Shown piece by piece: positions 1-12,208 of a stretch of 64,000 nucleotides of DNA. The stretch's first letter is position 1, and the number at the start of each line of letters is the position of its first letter. The DNA lies in NCBI GenBank assembly GCA_037157565.1, contig JAZHRO010000055.1, positions 41,199,001 through 41,263,000 of the forward strand, given 5' to 3'. The position numbers and the translations under genes were made by a program. Below the pieces are notes generated by a model. That model ran no database searches, was not told where the DNA came from, and saw only the letters and a program-made list of their open reading frames with translations. The DNA is from Thalassia testudinum (lineage: Eukaryota; Streptophyta; Magnoliopsida; Alismatales; Hydrocharitaceae).

Positions 1-490
1 AGCTCACCAATTTGACCAAGTCATTCCACTATAGTGCATGCAAAGGAAGTGCAGGGGACATAGTCCCACATCGGATAGAGCAGACTTCCCCGTGTGCCTT
101 AAATTAATTTTGTGCTTTATCCTTGTTGCCTCAATAAGCACGGGGGTGAGGTCCCCTCGCACCCTCACACGCCTTGCTCGTGACACGCATCACACAAGCC
201 TAGCTTCGACTGGACCCGCCTAACCCGTGCACACCTCGGTTGCGACCCACACCCGCAACCCTGCTCCTGGGTACGCTTAGATCCGAATCCGATTACTCGG
301 TACTATGAAGGTGGAAGGAAGGTGGAAACTCAGAGAGAGAAAGGAGAGAGAGCACGGGGGTTGGGGGGGTTTTGCTCTAAAGATCAATGGCTAACACTTA
401 GCCAAATCCAAGAGTGCTCCCTCTGAGTGTGAAGAACAAAGGCCAAGGCACAAAGAAGAAGAACTGAAGGAAGAGTAGGGCAGTAGAAGA
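1..490 (+). mobile_element. Athila-like LTR fragment (R/U5 part), truncated by window start
   Basis: This stretch resembles the second half of the D and K LTRs in the same orientation: a 'tagtcccacatcgg' block, then 'ggtgaggtcccctcgcaccc', a C-rich stretch ending in 'gattactcggtac', a 'cagagagagaaaggagag' purine tract and a G-run near 355-371. Comparable blocks lie at 14035-14340 (D) and 62620-62930 (K). No PBS or LTR end follows. At about 485-500 it gives way to LTR sequence of the opposite orientation, so it is a rearranged fragment. Short open frames on both strands are not genes. Confidence 0.6.
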
Positions 491-1436
491 ACATAGGTTT
501 TAGGGATCGAGCTCCAAATGAAGGAGGCTTGATTGAGCCTTGGTTTGGAATAAAAAAATCTCATGAATTTCGTGGGTTCGCACGAACCTCTTGCCTTGAA
601 TCATGGTCTAAGATCCTGATGAAATTGTTTTCCATCGTCTGAAAACCAATCCCACCAAATTTGGTGGGATTTGGTGTTGATTTGATCAGGTTTTAACTTG
701 GTTAAAGTCGGTGCTTGCTCTGTTGACTCATCAATGGCGGCAGAGACTAAATCGTGAAGAAGATGAGAGACCTAGGGACTTGAACGCATGAAAATTCAAA
801 AGCTAGGGGCTTGGATGTGAAGAACATAGGTTTTAGGGACTGAATTGCAAACTAGGTCAAGACAGAATTTGATTGGGTCTAAATTTTTCTATTAACTTAA
901 TTTGGACCTAAGGAATCTAATGGTGAAGTTGGATTTGAGTTTTGATCACATTTGACTGGGCAATTTTTAAGAAGCCCATATTAGGGTAAAGTCCTGTCTG
1001 AAACTCTGTTCTAGGTCAAATTGGGTTCAGAGGATCAAACCAAAGGTACCAAACCTCTTAGAATATTTTTCTATGAATTTTAGGAGGTTTAGATGATTTT
1101 TATTCTGACCAGAACCTCTTTAATTCAAGTGGGGTTGAGAATCAGTGTTTTATATATTATTTCTTCTCTCGAAATGCATGAAACCCTATTTCTATCAGTG
1201 TAGACCCACTTTTTGGTCTTTAATGCTCAATTGACTTTTAATTAACCCCTGGGTGATCTCGTGGTTACTCTGCATTTATTATGTACGGTTAAAATAACCG
1301 AATTAGCCCTTTTCATTGTTTTCTTCTCAAAATGGATTTGAGTAGAATTATTGTCCTCAGGCGACCATTTAGGAGCATTTATCTCTTGATCTTGACTAAT
1401 TCAAGCTAGTTATGGCTAATGATGTTGTTACCATCA
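491..1436 (-). mobile_element. Element A, LTR start (U3 part), minus strand
   Basis: Read on the minus strand this is the first part of an Athila LTR. It starts at 1436 with a hairpin-like head (TGATG, 7-nt loop, CATCA; 1420-1436) directly downstream of a polypurine tract. About 850-1150 matches, in reverse complement, the K LTR block at about 61130-61390 ('ttggacctaaggaatc'). It contains a perfect 24-bp palindrome near 651-674 (AATCCCACCAAA and its complement) and a short TTCGTG/CACGAA hairpin at 569-586. The left limit is approximate because of the junction near 490. Confidence 0.65.
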
Positions 1437-1449
1437 TACCCCCATGCCT
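1437..1449 (-). promoter_or_regulatory. Polypurine tract of element A
   Basis: On the minus strand the sequence reads AGGCATGGGGGTA immediately before the LTR start at 1436. The same string precedes D's 3' LTR (22998-23010). In this family such a tract primes plus-strand DNA synthesis. Confidence 0.75.
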
Positions 1450-1974
1450 AAATTTTGCTAGTCCTTAGCAAAATCTTATGGAAAGAACTAGATCTCTAGA
1501 CCATGCTTTGATGTTCAGATGCCTGATTTGTGCTACTTTCTCTAGAAATTAGATTAGAATACCAATAATAGGCCTAGAGGTACTCAACTATGAGCCAAAA
1601 TCCAAACCTAACCAGCTTCAGCCTGGGTCTACCGTGAAGGTTTCTAAGGCTTGCAAAAACTTCCTAGAGGTTCGTTAACCCTAGCGGTTATAGCACCGGT
1701 GCATAGACGTAGTATGTCCATGTTCAGTTTGCCAGTGTATTTTGACAAGAGAAAGATGGAGAAGGATTTTTAATTTTGAGAGTTTTCTCTCTTTTCCTTT
1801 TATATTTCCCTAAATCCAACCTTGGATTGGCCTTAAACACGATATGTATCGTATTCCTTGTCCCCACCATCAATTCTTGAAGGGTCCCTAGCTATCGATG
1901 CTTCGGGATAGCACTACCCATGGCAACCTCTAGAACTCCTGGCTTTTGACACTTTGGGATAATGTCGCCCATGG
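1437..1974 (-). mobile_element. Element A, 3' internal end, interrupted by B
   Basis: Minus-strand continuation of element A. It resembles the reverse complement of D's non-coding 3' region (22420-23010) and includes two units of the 37-38-nt repeat (1887-1923 and 1938-1974, each ending cccatgg on the plus strand). The third unit lies on the other side of B, at 30303-30339, so A continues there. No reading frame is present. Confidence 0.7.
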
Positions 1975-4900
1975 TGTTCTCGTCGACGACCGGTTCGCAC
2001 TAAAAAGGGGTTTTAAAATGTCATTGTTGTAGTATATGTTACAAATACAAACCGTTGTCGCGTCAATTTTATTTATATACTTAATTTTTACTAGTTTATT
2101 ACAGGTCGTTCACTGGGGGACAATTATTGATATACATCACTTTCTAAGTTCAAAAATATTCTCTAATTCCAAAAAGATTGATTTTATATACAATAATGAA
2201 TGAATGAATCAAATAATGAAAGAATGAATCAATTCTAAACACAAGAATGAATTACAATACTTGAAAACATTTATCTACAAACAAGCATAAAAAATCATAA
2301 ATAAATACTCGATATTATCTATTTATAACTTACATTAATAATACTTAGCTAAGGGTACAATAATAAGTAATAATATGTACTATACTAACTTAACTTACTA
2401 ATATTTATAGTAACATATAATATATCTACAACGATGTATGAAAATGTCACTAAAATCTTAGAAAAACTATATACATAAGCTAAGATAAAAACTATTGTCT
2501 ATACCTACTTTTATTACTATCTACAGTGACATCTATATCTGTCACTAAAGCTATCTTTTATTTATATACATAATAGCTCAAACAATACTACTATACTCTA
2601 AATTTACTTATATACATATTATTTACATATATACTATATATATACAATATATATCTATACTATATATATAGAGACGCACACACACACACTATGTACACAA
2701 GGGCTCACAGGTATTTAATACTTAGTAGATTTTTGCTGATGCCTTTCTTCTTCTTCTTCTTTGTGCTTCTTCTATACTTAGCCGCATACGCTCATGCCTC
2801 CGAGCACTTGGCATTTAATCACTTTAATTAGGGGGTGGTTACTATTCCTTAATGAAAAAATTAGGTTTATTATTGGTGGGCAGCCTTTTTGAGGGACACA
2901 CAACACCCTAACGGGTAGGATCTGACTTCTACTAAGAGCTGCCTTAATCCTTAGTTAGGTATGTTAATATCTCGTTAATGGCTCATTGATGAGCCTAATC
3001 ACCCATTTGCATAGCGCATGGCCCTCGGCCGTACACCGTACCCGATTATCTCATGCCAATGCCAATCAAGTGCTCATTTATATGCTCAGAGGGGACGGGT
3101 TGTAAGTGTGAGGGGAATCCAGCACCATGATGATTGGGCCATCCACTTCACAAAATCCTTATATAGCGCTATAAGTGCTCGACGATGCATGATGTGGCAC
3201 CATTTAGGTGCCCCTCAGCGCTACCAATCAGTGTAGCTGCGTGATAAAATCCTGATTTTGGCCCTCGATTTGAGGGCCCATTTTAGCTCCTATTTTAAAA
3301 TAAATTATATAGTTGTAAAGCCCTTATATATGGTTATATAATTATATAGTTTATGTACAAAAATAATTAATTTTATTATATAAATAAATTAGCTAAAATT
3401 TACAATTTAAGCACATTGGTTGATAAGTTAATTTCTTAATTACAGTATAACTTACATAATTTATGATCTAATTGACCTTATACAGTATTATTATACATAC
3501 TAAATTATTTAAAACATATTTTTATGATATTTTACAAGTTTTATTTTAATTTATATACAATTAAATATACATTTCAGAGTGATTTACTTATAAATTAGGC
3601 ATAAATTATATAATATAGTATAAATATAGTTAAATTAGTTTAAATTACTTAAAATATTATAATACAAATATACAGTGTAAATTAGTTCAATAATAACTTA
3701 ATTTGCAAATTTATTTTAATTTAAATTAGTAAACTACCAACTAACTTAATAAATTGATTATTTTTTGTACATATATAATTAATTAGTTTGCATGTATTCT
3801 AGTGTATATTATATATATATAAATATGTATGTACACTACCATTGATAAATAAGTTTATTTATAGGGGTTTTTATAATTATAAAGCTTAGAGTACATATAA
3901 GTGAATTAAATTAATAGATAAGTATATAATAAAGTTATCTATGATAATTTATCCTAAAAACTTAATTTAGACTATATAATACATACATAAGTTATATATA
4001 TAGTTTATATACATATTTTACATTATATACATATATAACTTAATATATAGCTTATATATACATGTATTTACATAATATACATAATATTTTTAGGTTTTTT
4101 TTAAGTTTTTTTGATTTTTATGAGTTTTCTAAGTTTAAGAGCTAGGGGATGAGAGAGAAAGAGAGAGTTGAGATGAATAGAGTTGTTTTTGTTTTTTTTG
4201 GTTTGAGTTCTTTTATTGAGTTTTAAGGTATACCAAACCGTCGACTAGTATGTTCTACCAAACTAGATGTTCAGATGACCTTCAAACTTTTTAAACACTT
4301 AAAAACATACTTATTCTTACTCGCTACATCTTTATTTTATTTTTTTGGAATTTTTATAAGTTTTTATTTATTTACAAGTGAAACTTAGTCTAGTCCTAAG
4401 TGAGTGTTACAAGGAGTAACCTAAGGCCTAATTAAGAGATGTGTGGCTTGAGAGTGCAGTGAAAGCATTCAAAAGTGTCAAACACAACACAAGAGAGCTG
4501 TTCAAGCATATAAACATGATTTTTTATTTAATTTCATCCCATTTCTAAGTTTGGGATGTTATACACGTGTGGCTGACAAAAGAAGTTAGAAATTAGATTA
4601 CAGGCTGTTCAAAAGAGATTAAAGGACGTTAACAATAGATGAAAGCTTGTACAAAGTAGTGTATAACATTACAAAACATATCAGGCAATTAAAATATCCA
4701 AAACCTCAGCCACTACCCTAACCATATTTGGCCAATAGAAGCGATAGTAGCAGCAGCAGCTACATAGGCTACAACAACTTGAATTAAATTCAGATTAGTA
4801 GCAATAGCCGTAGCAACAGCTAACAGATAGTCTTCAACACAAAACCAGACATCTTAAAGTTCTTTTCAAAAGCTGTTATGTAGCCAAATCTCTGAACTCA

Positions 4901-7019
4901 GCAATTTTGATTAGGATTTCAGTGAAAACATGTCCAAGATCATACTTGGTAAAGTCTGATCTGGATCAAAATATCCTAATCAGAAGTGCTGTAGAGCCAT
5001 CAAATCCCAATTCAACAAATCTGATAGGCACTTCAATAGACAATTATTCCAGATCAAACTTAAGAAAGTTTGTTCAGCGATCAAGCATGTCCAAATTCAG
5101 AAGGTGATTCTCATTAAAAATCATCTTGAAATCAAAGGAGAAGATCTTAAATCAATGCTTATAAAATGTACTTTCATTCCCCTTTGCAAAGCAATTACTA
5201 TTTTCTTCCAAAAATCCTTTAAAAATCCAATCACAACTCCACTATAAAATCAGGAAAGTAGGTATAGGGAGGTTGAAATGTCACCCTAATTGGGCTTTTG
5301 CTTTGGGTCATTTGGTGATCTCTCCACTCAGTCTCCTTGAACACCATTGATGGGTGTTCAAGGTAATTTTGTGGATTGATCAAGACTCGTTGGGTCCTTG
5401 TTCTATCTCAAATCAGGGAGACTGATTCTCCTTGATAGAACTCTCCATCATAGGGCTTGGATTAGGCATATGCTCATCCACAAATCAAAACAAAACTCAA
5501 GAACATTGGAATCCTTGCATACACCTCAATCAAGTCCTTAAACTCTCAAAAACCTTGAATAAATTGATAAAACCTCAAATAGATTTCAAATCACTGATTT
5601 GAACAATTAAAACCCATTTTAAGCAAAATCAAGTCAATTGAGTTGGTGAACAAGATCGGGGGGTCTTTGTGGCGTTATGAATTGAATGGGTGACCCCCCA
5701 AGTTGATTTTGGTGCTAATTTATGATATGAGAAACAAAGTTCTCAAGTCTGAAATTAGACCTTAATGAGTGGGTGATCAGTGAATTAAAATCAAGGAATT
5801 AAGAAGGCGATCAAATGGAATGTAAAGGGAGATTAATGGTGATGATGATGGGTATGAAAGTCTCTCTGATCTGAATTGATTAGAGAGGTGCGAATCAAAT
5901 TTAAATTACTCTACTCCTAAGCTAATCTAACACTACAATTAACAAGAAAGCAGTAAAACTATACTAATTCTACTCCTAGAAAGCATGTAAATTTGTCTAA
6001 TGGGATGAAGTTGTCTGAGGTCACCCATTGGTGGTTGGTGATGATGAAAGGGAAGAAGACCAGCAGCTGAAGAAGATGTCTCAGGTCCACCAATTGATCA
6101 GTTGGTGGCGATTGAAAGGAGGAAGCAAGGCCTGTGCTGCCACTGGCGGATGAATTGGAGATGAGAGGAAGTGCAGGTGTGGACGAAAGGAATCACTTAG
6201 GAGGAGGGAGCGATTCTGTGCATGAGTTGAGGGAATGCTTAAGTAGACTCTGGGAGTGATTGCACTTACTGCACAGTGAGAATAGGTGATTACGGCATGG
6301 GCAGCCACGATGAGAGGAGAGTGTGCGTGACGCTGTCAAATCAAAATGTGGCCGTTGGATGGGATCTGGGTAAGGTGGTGACCTCACGCGCCGAAGCACG
6401 CGAAACTTCGATTGGATCTGGGCCACAAGATCGAGAGTTGAAGGATTGAACGACCTTGATGGGTCATGTTCTTACGATGAATGGTGCACCAAGAGGTGCA
6501 CCATTCACTAGGATCTATTGGTGAAATTGCAATAAAGGCCCTCAGGTGAAACGGTGTAAGCATTGTAGTGAGGCTCATAAGTGGCAAGAAAACACTTCAG
6601 AGTGGTCCCTAGGATTTACAAAGAAGCCCCTGAGATTTACAAAATGGTCCTTGGAAGGTTTCTAATGTGAATAAATATTATGGATGAAGGACCTAAATGT
6701 GAATCTCTAAATGTAAGGTCCTATTGATGTGCAAATGCAACCAAGTTTTTATTTAAGCTTAATTGAACATTTAGGAAGATAATTATACTTTTGATTTGAA
6801 GTTTTGAGCTCAAATGTTTGTTTAATTTACAAATGGATCATCATTGAATATAATATCTCATTTACTAAGCTAGTTTTGCATTTTTTACACAAAATTGATG
6901 TTTTAGGTCTTTTTCTCTATTTCCCACACTTAACCCATTTCATGTATTAATTCAATAGTGTTTAACCTAGTTTCTAGCTTAACTTATGCGTTTTAGCTAT
7001 GATGAGCCAGACCTCATCG
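1975..7019 (-). repeat. Element B left LTR (3' LTR of the minus-strand element)
   Basis: About 5 kb, matching 11797-12208 plus 25736-30302 throughout. The minus-strand start at 7019 carries the hairpin head TGATGAG/CTCATCA (7000-7019, last base mutated). It holds an AT-rich stretch at about 3280-4130 and hairpins such as GAATGGTGCACC/GGTGCACCATTC (6479-6506) and CCTTGAACACC/GGTGTTCAAGG near 5336-5364. Small open frames inside are not supported as genes. Confidence 0.85.
3157..3165 (-). promoter_or_regulatory. Candidate TATA box, B left LTR
   Basis: TATATAAGG on the minus strand, preserved in the right LTR at 26473-26481. It would place the transcription start about 30 bp to the left and leave roughly 1.1 kb of R/U5. 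The assignment is by motif only. Confidence 0.4.
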
Positions 7020-7034
7020 TATCCCCATGCTTAG
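7020..7034 (-). promoter_or_regulatory. Polypurine tract of element B
   Basis: Minus-strand CTAAGCATGGGGATA directly abuts the LTR start at 7019, in the position and form seen in A, D, E and H. Confidence 0.75.
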
Positions 7035-8400
7035 GTTTTGCCAGTCCCTTAGCAAACAACTCATTAAAGTGCAAAGAATTTTAAGTATCAGCAAGGTAAG
7101 TGTGATGAGATATCTATTTTGCTTCTTTTCATTTTTTTCAAAAATGTTAAGTGTTAAGTAATTAGAGATGAAGTTTAAGCTGAAAGATTTTCCTTTGATA
7201 AACTAGCTATGTTTATGTCTAGACATTGTGAGAACTCGTTGCTTAGGGAGACTGACTGGAACTTAAGACTGATATGACATAGACCATCTCTCAACCAGCA
7301 AGGACTCTTAATATTTAAACCTTAAGTCGAATTCCAGGACTCAGGGTGTTTTACAAGACTTAGAAGCTAAGAGGTGATGGCTGTGCTTAGTGATGGGTCA
7401 GGACTAACCAGGTGAATTTCAAAACTCAATCCTAGGGTTTCACTTCTTTTTAAGTCCAGGTTGATCCTAGCTTCAGCTCATGTTTTCTGATTGACTCTAA
7501 AAAATGAGGAAGACTCAAGCCCAACTCTTATTGTGTTTGTGACTCAAAGAATATTTGGTGGAAACAGGGTATTTGTATTTCACCCTGAAAATACTTTTGT
7601 TTATTTTTTGTGGGAAACTATTTACTGGACTTTACAGAACATACTTGACTTATTCCAAAGAATTTCTTTTTTTGAAACTTCTTTTTTTTTTTGATAACTA
7701 TTAGTATGTCTCCGACAACTTTATTTGGTAGAGTACACTTTATTTGGTGGGTCAGTTCTTTGGTGGAAAGAGCTTCTCCTAGACACAAGACTAAAGACTA
7801 GGATAGAGAGTCTACCTGCACGCACAGGTAAGGACTCCACCTTCCCTAATGAACACTAGGGTTGAATTTCAAATTCACAAGGTCTTTCCCGACATTGTGT
7901 AGTGTAAACCAAGGTTACTTAGACTTCTAAGCTAATGCAAACCAGCGAATCCTGTACTGGTGACTTAGGTACAAGAATATGTTCTAAGTTAAGAGAGATC
8001 GTGGTTTATCTTGTCAAAGCTTAAAGTGTATTAACCCAAATCCTGAGCGAATCAAGCTACAACGTCTTGGAAAATCTAACCAGCAAAGGTTGAATATCTA
8101 TAAACACTTATTCTATTTTTGTTTTTAGCTATAAGATCATAATCAAACACTTATATTCTTTTAATGTTTTTTCTCTTAGAATTTTTCAATCTTTTGGAGT
8201 TCTCCCTCAACAACAAAGTTTAGGTCCTTTATTGTGTTTTTGGAATTTTTGTTTTTGACATTTTTTTTATATTTTTGACTTTGTAATTTTTTCAAAATTT
8301 TCAAAATTTTTCAATTTTTTGATATTTTTGATAATACTATACTATATACATTATAGGTGTGTCTACAATTGCATTTTAGTAAATGATTCACCATTTACAA

Positions 8401-8432
8401 CCCCCCATACTTAAATGATGCAATGTCCTCAT
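8401..8432 (-). promoter_or_regulatory. Internal (second) polypurine-like tract of B
   Basis: Minus strand reads ATGAGGACATTGCATC, then TTAAGTATGGGGGG. This matches the internal tracts of D (21688-21720), E (41055-41090) and H (54487-54524), which share GAGGACAT...TTAGGCATGGGGGG. It lies about 1.4 kb upstream of the terminal tract. Confidence 0.6.
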
Positions 8433-9888
8433 GGTAGAATAGGGTGGATGCAAATGCATTCTCTGCTTTTCACTATCTTAGACTGGGTGACGGAAGGAAG
8501 TTGGAATGAGGAGATAAAATATTTGTGTGGACGATTTCAAGTCTGATACAAGATCAGAGTAGAAAGTCGGGCTAAGAAGTGAAATGCATGACATATGTGA
8601 TAATGAATGTATGCTAAAAATGCATAGGTAGACACCTAATGCAAAAAAAGGTGAAAATAATAAAGGTCAAAACTGCTATATACAAAAGATAGGTTTTCTA
8701 AGTTTAACACCTTCAACTAGGCGTAAACCCAGTAGAAGTTGTCAAGAATGTAGGAGTCAAAAAGGATGGGTAAGAATTGACAAGTCAATGAAGTTCACTT
8801 AAGGAATACAGACCATGGTGAATAGAATGGAAGTTTTTCAATCTCAAGCACGAAGAATAGCTCCATAATCTATCAGAATCAGATACTTGGGACAAGGCCT
8901 AAGTAGACAGAATCAAATCATCTCAAAGTTACTTGGCTCAAGGTCGAAGTAAAGAAACAGTATATCCAAAAAAATCAACAGCTTCCACCTCTTCAATCAG
9001 TTAATGCAGGGTCAAGATGAAGAAGATGAATTTGGGTAGGGAAGAAGAGGTGGTTGCTAATCTGAGTAAAGTGCAGAAGGATTAGAATATTGAGGAACAA
9101 TGGTTCCTCCAGGACAGTAGTGACACAAAAGGATCATTCACAGTTCCTTCCCTGAAGGAAACTATGAAAAGGAGGAAGTGTAGGTGACTTGGGCATCAGT
9201 ACCCAAAGAAGTACTAGTGGTTGGTGTTACAAACCTTCTATTGTCCATGAGTTCGATTTTTGAAAACATTTTGCGAAGCAATCACAAACTCATGGCAAAA
9301 TCAATCCAACCAAACAAAATCTCAATCTCAGAATCAAGACCATAGCATTCAAGCGAGACAACAATCATGGATTTTTCCTATTGGTCGGCTACGAAAAATA
9401 TAGTGCGCAAACAGATATTATCAATGCAATCGTATGCATCCTAAGAGAAACCTAATGATGTGCAGACCTCTAAATCCACCCAAAACTTGGATAAGACTGG
9501 CGTGCGAATCCAAGCTCCTGTGGGTGCACGAGGAAATGAGATAGAAAAGTGTGTTCTTGTGTATCTTATGTGATCGTGTAGTGTGTACACGATGGAATCA
9601 ATCAACCAAATCTCGATGAAAAACCACACAAGGTTTCAGAGAATTTAATTGAGTCACACTTTGAATTTGATTCTTCTTTCTAATGCACATTGACATAAAG
9701 TAAATCTAGCAGGAATTAATGCAAACCTAAGATGGCATGCCTACGTCATGCTGCTGCTAGATAAGTAGAGATGAAATATTTTTGGTATTTTCAATTTTGC
9801 AGATTTTTTTTATTTTTAATGCAAGAAATCAAATTAAATCGAAAAATAAAATCGAAAAATCTAAAATGAAAAAGAATAAAAGAATAAG

Positions 9889-11351
9889 TGTCCACAGTTG
9901 ACGTGCCGTAGTGCGTGTATGTTAAGAGGTGTCGTTATAGTCGCACTTGATATGTTGGTTTTAAAATAAGTAAACGGAGGTGAGTCCGAGTGTCGGTCTC
10001 AGGGAGGCATGAAAATCGGATTTTTGCTTATCACTTGTTGTCACGGAAAAGGCGGAGTTTTGCTTGCGAAAGATGCGATTTTGAAAAGCGAGAGAGACAG
10101 ATAGAGAGAGTTTAGGGTTAGAAAGCTCTTGGTTTTGATCATGCAACTTGAACAGAAATTAAAATGGCAATTGAATGGAAAATAACTTCATTAATCATGC
10201 ATTCGTAGTTCATAACTTACAACATTAAATACATGCTTCAACAAAAGTAATGGAAAGCTTAAAAGAGAGAGAGAGAAAGAGAGAGAGTGGAGGGCAACGA
10301 GGCAGCCACGACGGTGGAGGAGGTTCCGTCGGCGGCTCGTCGTTTCCGGCGATTACAAGAGTGCTTAAAGTTAGCTAAGAGAGGAGTGGAGTAGTTGCAA
10401 GGGGGAGTGAATGCATTGAATGGTGGTAGAAGGGGGTTTAAATAGAGTTAAGGGCTTCCTAAAAGAAGAATGGGCTTTAGCGACATCCGGAGCGTTGCTA
10501 AAACCGCTTCCACAAACGTCGGTGAAGCCCTCCTGCCGCTGGTCAGCTGCCCGCCCCAGTCTTCCTCTTCGCGCGATCCATGGCCGCTGAACGAGAGCAG
10601 TCCGATCGAACATCGGACGGCTGAGAACCTTCTTCGCCTGCACTGAGATCGCGCCTTGGGCACGCGTGCGCGCGCGCGTTTCCGCCCGGTATGCGTGCGT
10701 GCGTGGGTGCTCGTGGGCTGTCGTCGTGCTGCGTGGCGAGATCCTGGCCGCCCATTGCTGAATGGGTGGCCCAATTTTTTCGCGTCTTCCGCTCGCCTTC
10801 AAAATCCGCTCCGCACGGCTCGAACGTGCGTCACAGCGATGCGGGCGTGCGAGCTAACCGTTGCGCCACGCCCGCACTTTGTCGCGGCGACCGCGGGTGA
10901 GCGCGCGGATCTCGGCCGTTCGATCGAAGATCGACGACCAAGATTTGTCCTTGGCCGGCTGAAGATGTGCGTGCGGTGGGGGCGGGCTGACGTGGCGCTC
11001 TCTGGGCCGTTGATCTCCAGATCAACAGTTAGAATTTCTTGGGCCCATTGTGGGAGCTCCGGATGTCGGATTTGGCCGATCTTGAGTCTGTTGGACTCCG
11101 TTCGTCGTTCTGAATCCATCTGTGTGGTCTAATTGCTCATCTGAGACTTGCTTTGACAAATGCTTACACAAATGGCCATTAATACAGTTTATAAGTAATC
11201 TTGGTACTTGATGCATGCAATGCTCCTATTCTACTTATGTTGTGCCTTTTATTCTAAATATGGGCCATATTCAACATAATTATTACCCCCTTGTATGGTG
11301 TTATCAACAGTCCACATTAACACATTAAATGTGTGAGAGCATGCTCTCACA
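9889..11351 (-). mobile_element. Block C: LTR-like insertion in B, minus strand
   Basis: The right edge is a perfect 20-bp palindrome, TGTGAGAG CATG CTCTCACA (11332-11351), resembling the hairpin heads of the other LTRs. The U3-like segment at about 11010-11110 resembles G's LTR at 34985-35030, with a GAGTC...GACTC hairpin followed by 'gacatccg'. The left edge resembles the LTR end J at 60348 onward. The interior is GC-rich and contains a tRNA-like module. No clean target duplication or adjacent PBS was found, so the left boundary is approximate. The overlapping open frames on both strands of 10371-11132 are GC-rich artefacts. Confidence 0.5.
10813..10868 (-). other. tRNA-like module (A box and T-arm/B box) in block C
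   Basis: Minus strand carries TGGCGCAACGG (10858-10868), a full match to the RNA polymerase III A-box consensus. About 40 nt downstream is a perfect T-arm, GCACG-TTCGAGC-CGTGC (10813-10829): a 5-bp stem with a 7-nt loop and a near-consensus B box. The acceptor arm does not pair, so it is not a working tRNA. It looks like the head of a tRNA-derived short interspersed element, or an internal promoter. Confidence 0.45.
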
Positions 11352-11686
11352 ACTTATGACTATACAAAGAATCTTAAAAATGAAAATAAAATCTAAACCT
11401 AAATCCTAATGTCTAAACTAATCTAAACATGTCTCTATCGAAGAAGTCCTGGAATCGAAGAAAAATCAGGAAGCAGGTCCACCAGGAAGTATCCATTCTC
11501 CTAAACAAAACAAAAGAAAAATAATTAGTCAAAATCAGTATATACAAAAAGAATCAAAGAATATAACAAATAAAAGAATGCATATACAACAAAGAATATG
11601 AATAAAAGAATGATTATATACAAACAAATCCAAAAATATGTTCAAATGAAGAACACAAGAATAGTTTTGGCATACAAAGAGTTGCC

Positions 11687-11704
11687 TCCTCGGCAACGAC
11701 GCCA
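11687..11704 (-). other. Primer-binding site copy a, element B
   Basis: On the minus strand it matches the 3' end of tRNA-Asp (TGGCGCCGTTGCCGGGGA) with two transitions and is followed by GGCAACTC, as in the leaders of E and G. It lies 83 bp inside copy b. Confidence 0.65.
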
Positions 11705-11771
11705 AAAATATAATTGTATTTCTGCGACATTAGACAAACAATCACAATAAAATGTTATTGTCGGGTTTTTA

Positions 11772-11789
11772 TCCCTGGCAATGACACCA
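11772..11789 (-). other. Primer-binding site copy b, element B
   Basis: Degenerate tRNA-Asp complement with four mismatches, all transitions, lying 7 bp from the end of the right LTR. It holds the normal PBS position, yet it is worse matched than copy a. Confidence 0.55.
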
Positions 11790-11796
11790 AAAAATA

Positions 11797-12208
11797 TGAT
11801 TGTCGACGACTGGTTCTCACTAAAAAGGGATTTTAAAATGTCGTAGTTGTAGTATATGTTACAAATACAAAATGTTGTCGCATCAATTTTATTTATATAC
11901 TTAATTTTTACTAGTTTATTCCAGGTCGTTCACTAGGAGGTAGTTATTGATATACATCACTTTCTAAGTCCAAAAATATTCTCTAATTCCAAAAAGATTG
12001 ATTTTATATACAATAATGAATGAATGAATCAAATAATGAAAGAATGAATCAATTCTAAACACAAGAATGAATTACAATGCTTGAAAATATTTATCTACAA
12101 GTAAGCATAAAAAATCATAAATAAATACTCTATATTATCTATTTACAACTTATATTAATAATACTTAGCTAAGGGTACAATAATAAGTAATAATATGTAC
12201 TATACTAA
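11797..12208 (-). repeat. Element B right LTR, first part (interrupted by D)
   Basis: Matches 1981-2388 of the left LTR closely, beginning 'tgattgtcgacgac'. It stops at the D insertion and resumes at 25736. Confidence 0.85.
12204..12208. other. Target-site duplication of D, left copy (ACTAA)
   Basis: ACTAA precedes the terminal TG of D and is repeated right after the terminal CA at 25736-25740. The undisturbed site in B's left LTR (about 2384-2388) has a single copy. Confidence 0.9.

Larger units (their letters stand above)
7020..11796 (-). mobile_element. Element B internal region, non-coding
   Basis: No frame encodes a recognisable retrotransposon domain. From left to right it holds the polypurine tract, four copies of the word TATTTGGTGG or close variants (7552, 7722, 7741, 7757), an internal second polypurine-like tract (8401-8432), about 1.4 kb with no recognisable content, the LTR-like block C (9889-11351), an A-rich 5' leader and two PBS copies. 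The leader around 11500-11650 is rich in short 'aaagaat' words. Confidence 0.65.

Noticed and set aside
4740..4830. Short 'agcagcagc' and 'gtagcaacagc' words as a microsatellite or structured array
   Set aside because: Too few and too irregular; the B right LTR copy (28070-28160) varies freely.
10371..11132. Several overlapping open frames of 60-158 codons on both strands
   Set aside because: GC-rich LTR-like sequence (block C) gives long chance frames; none has a recognisable motif or a related copy in the window.
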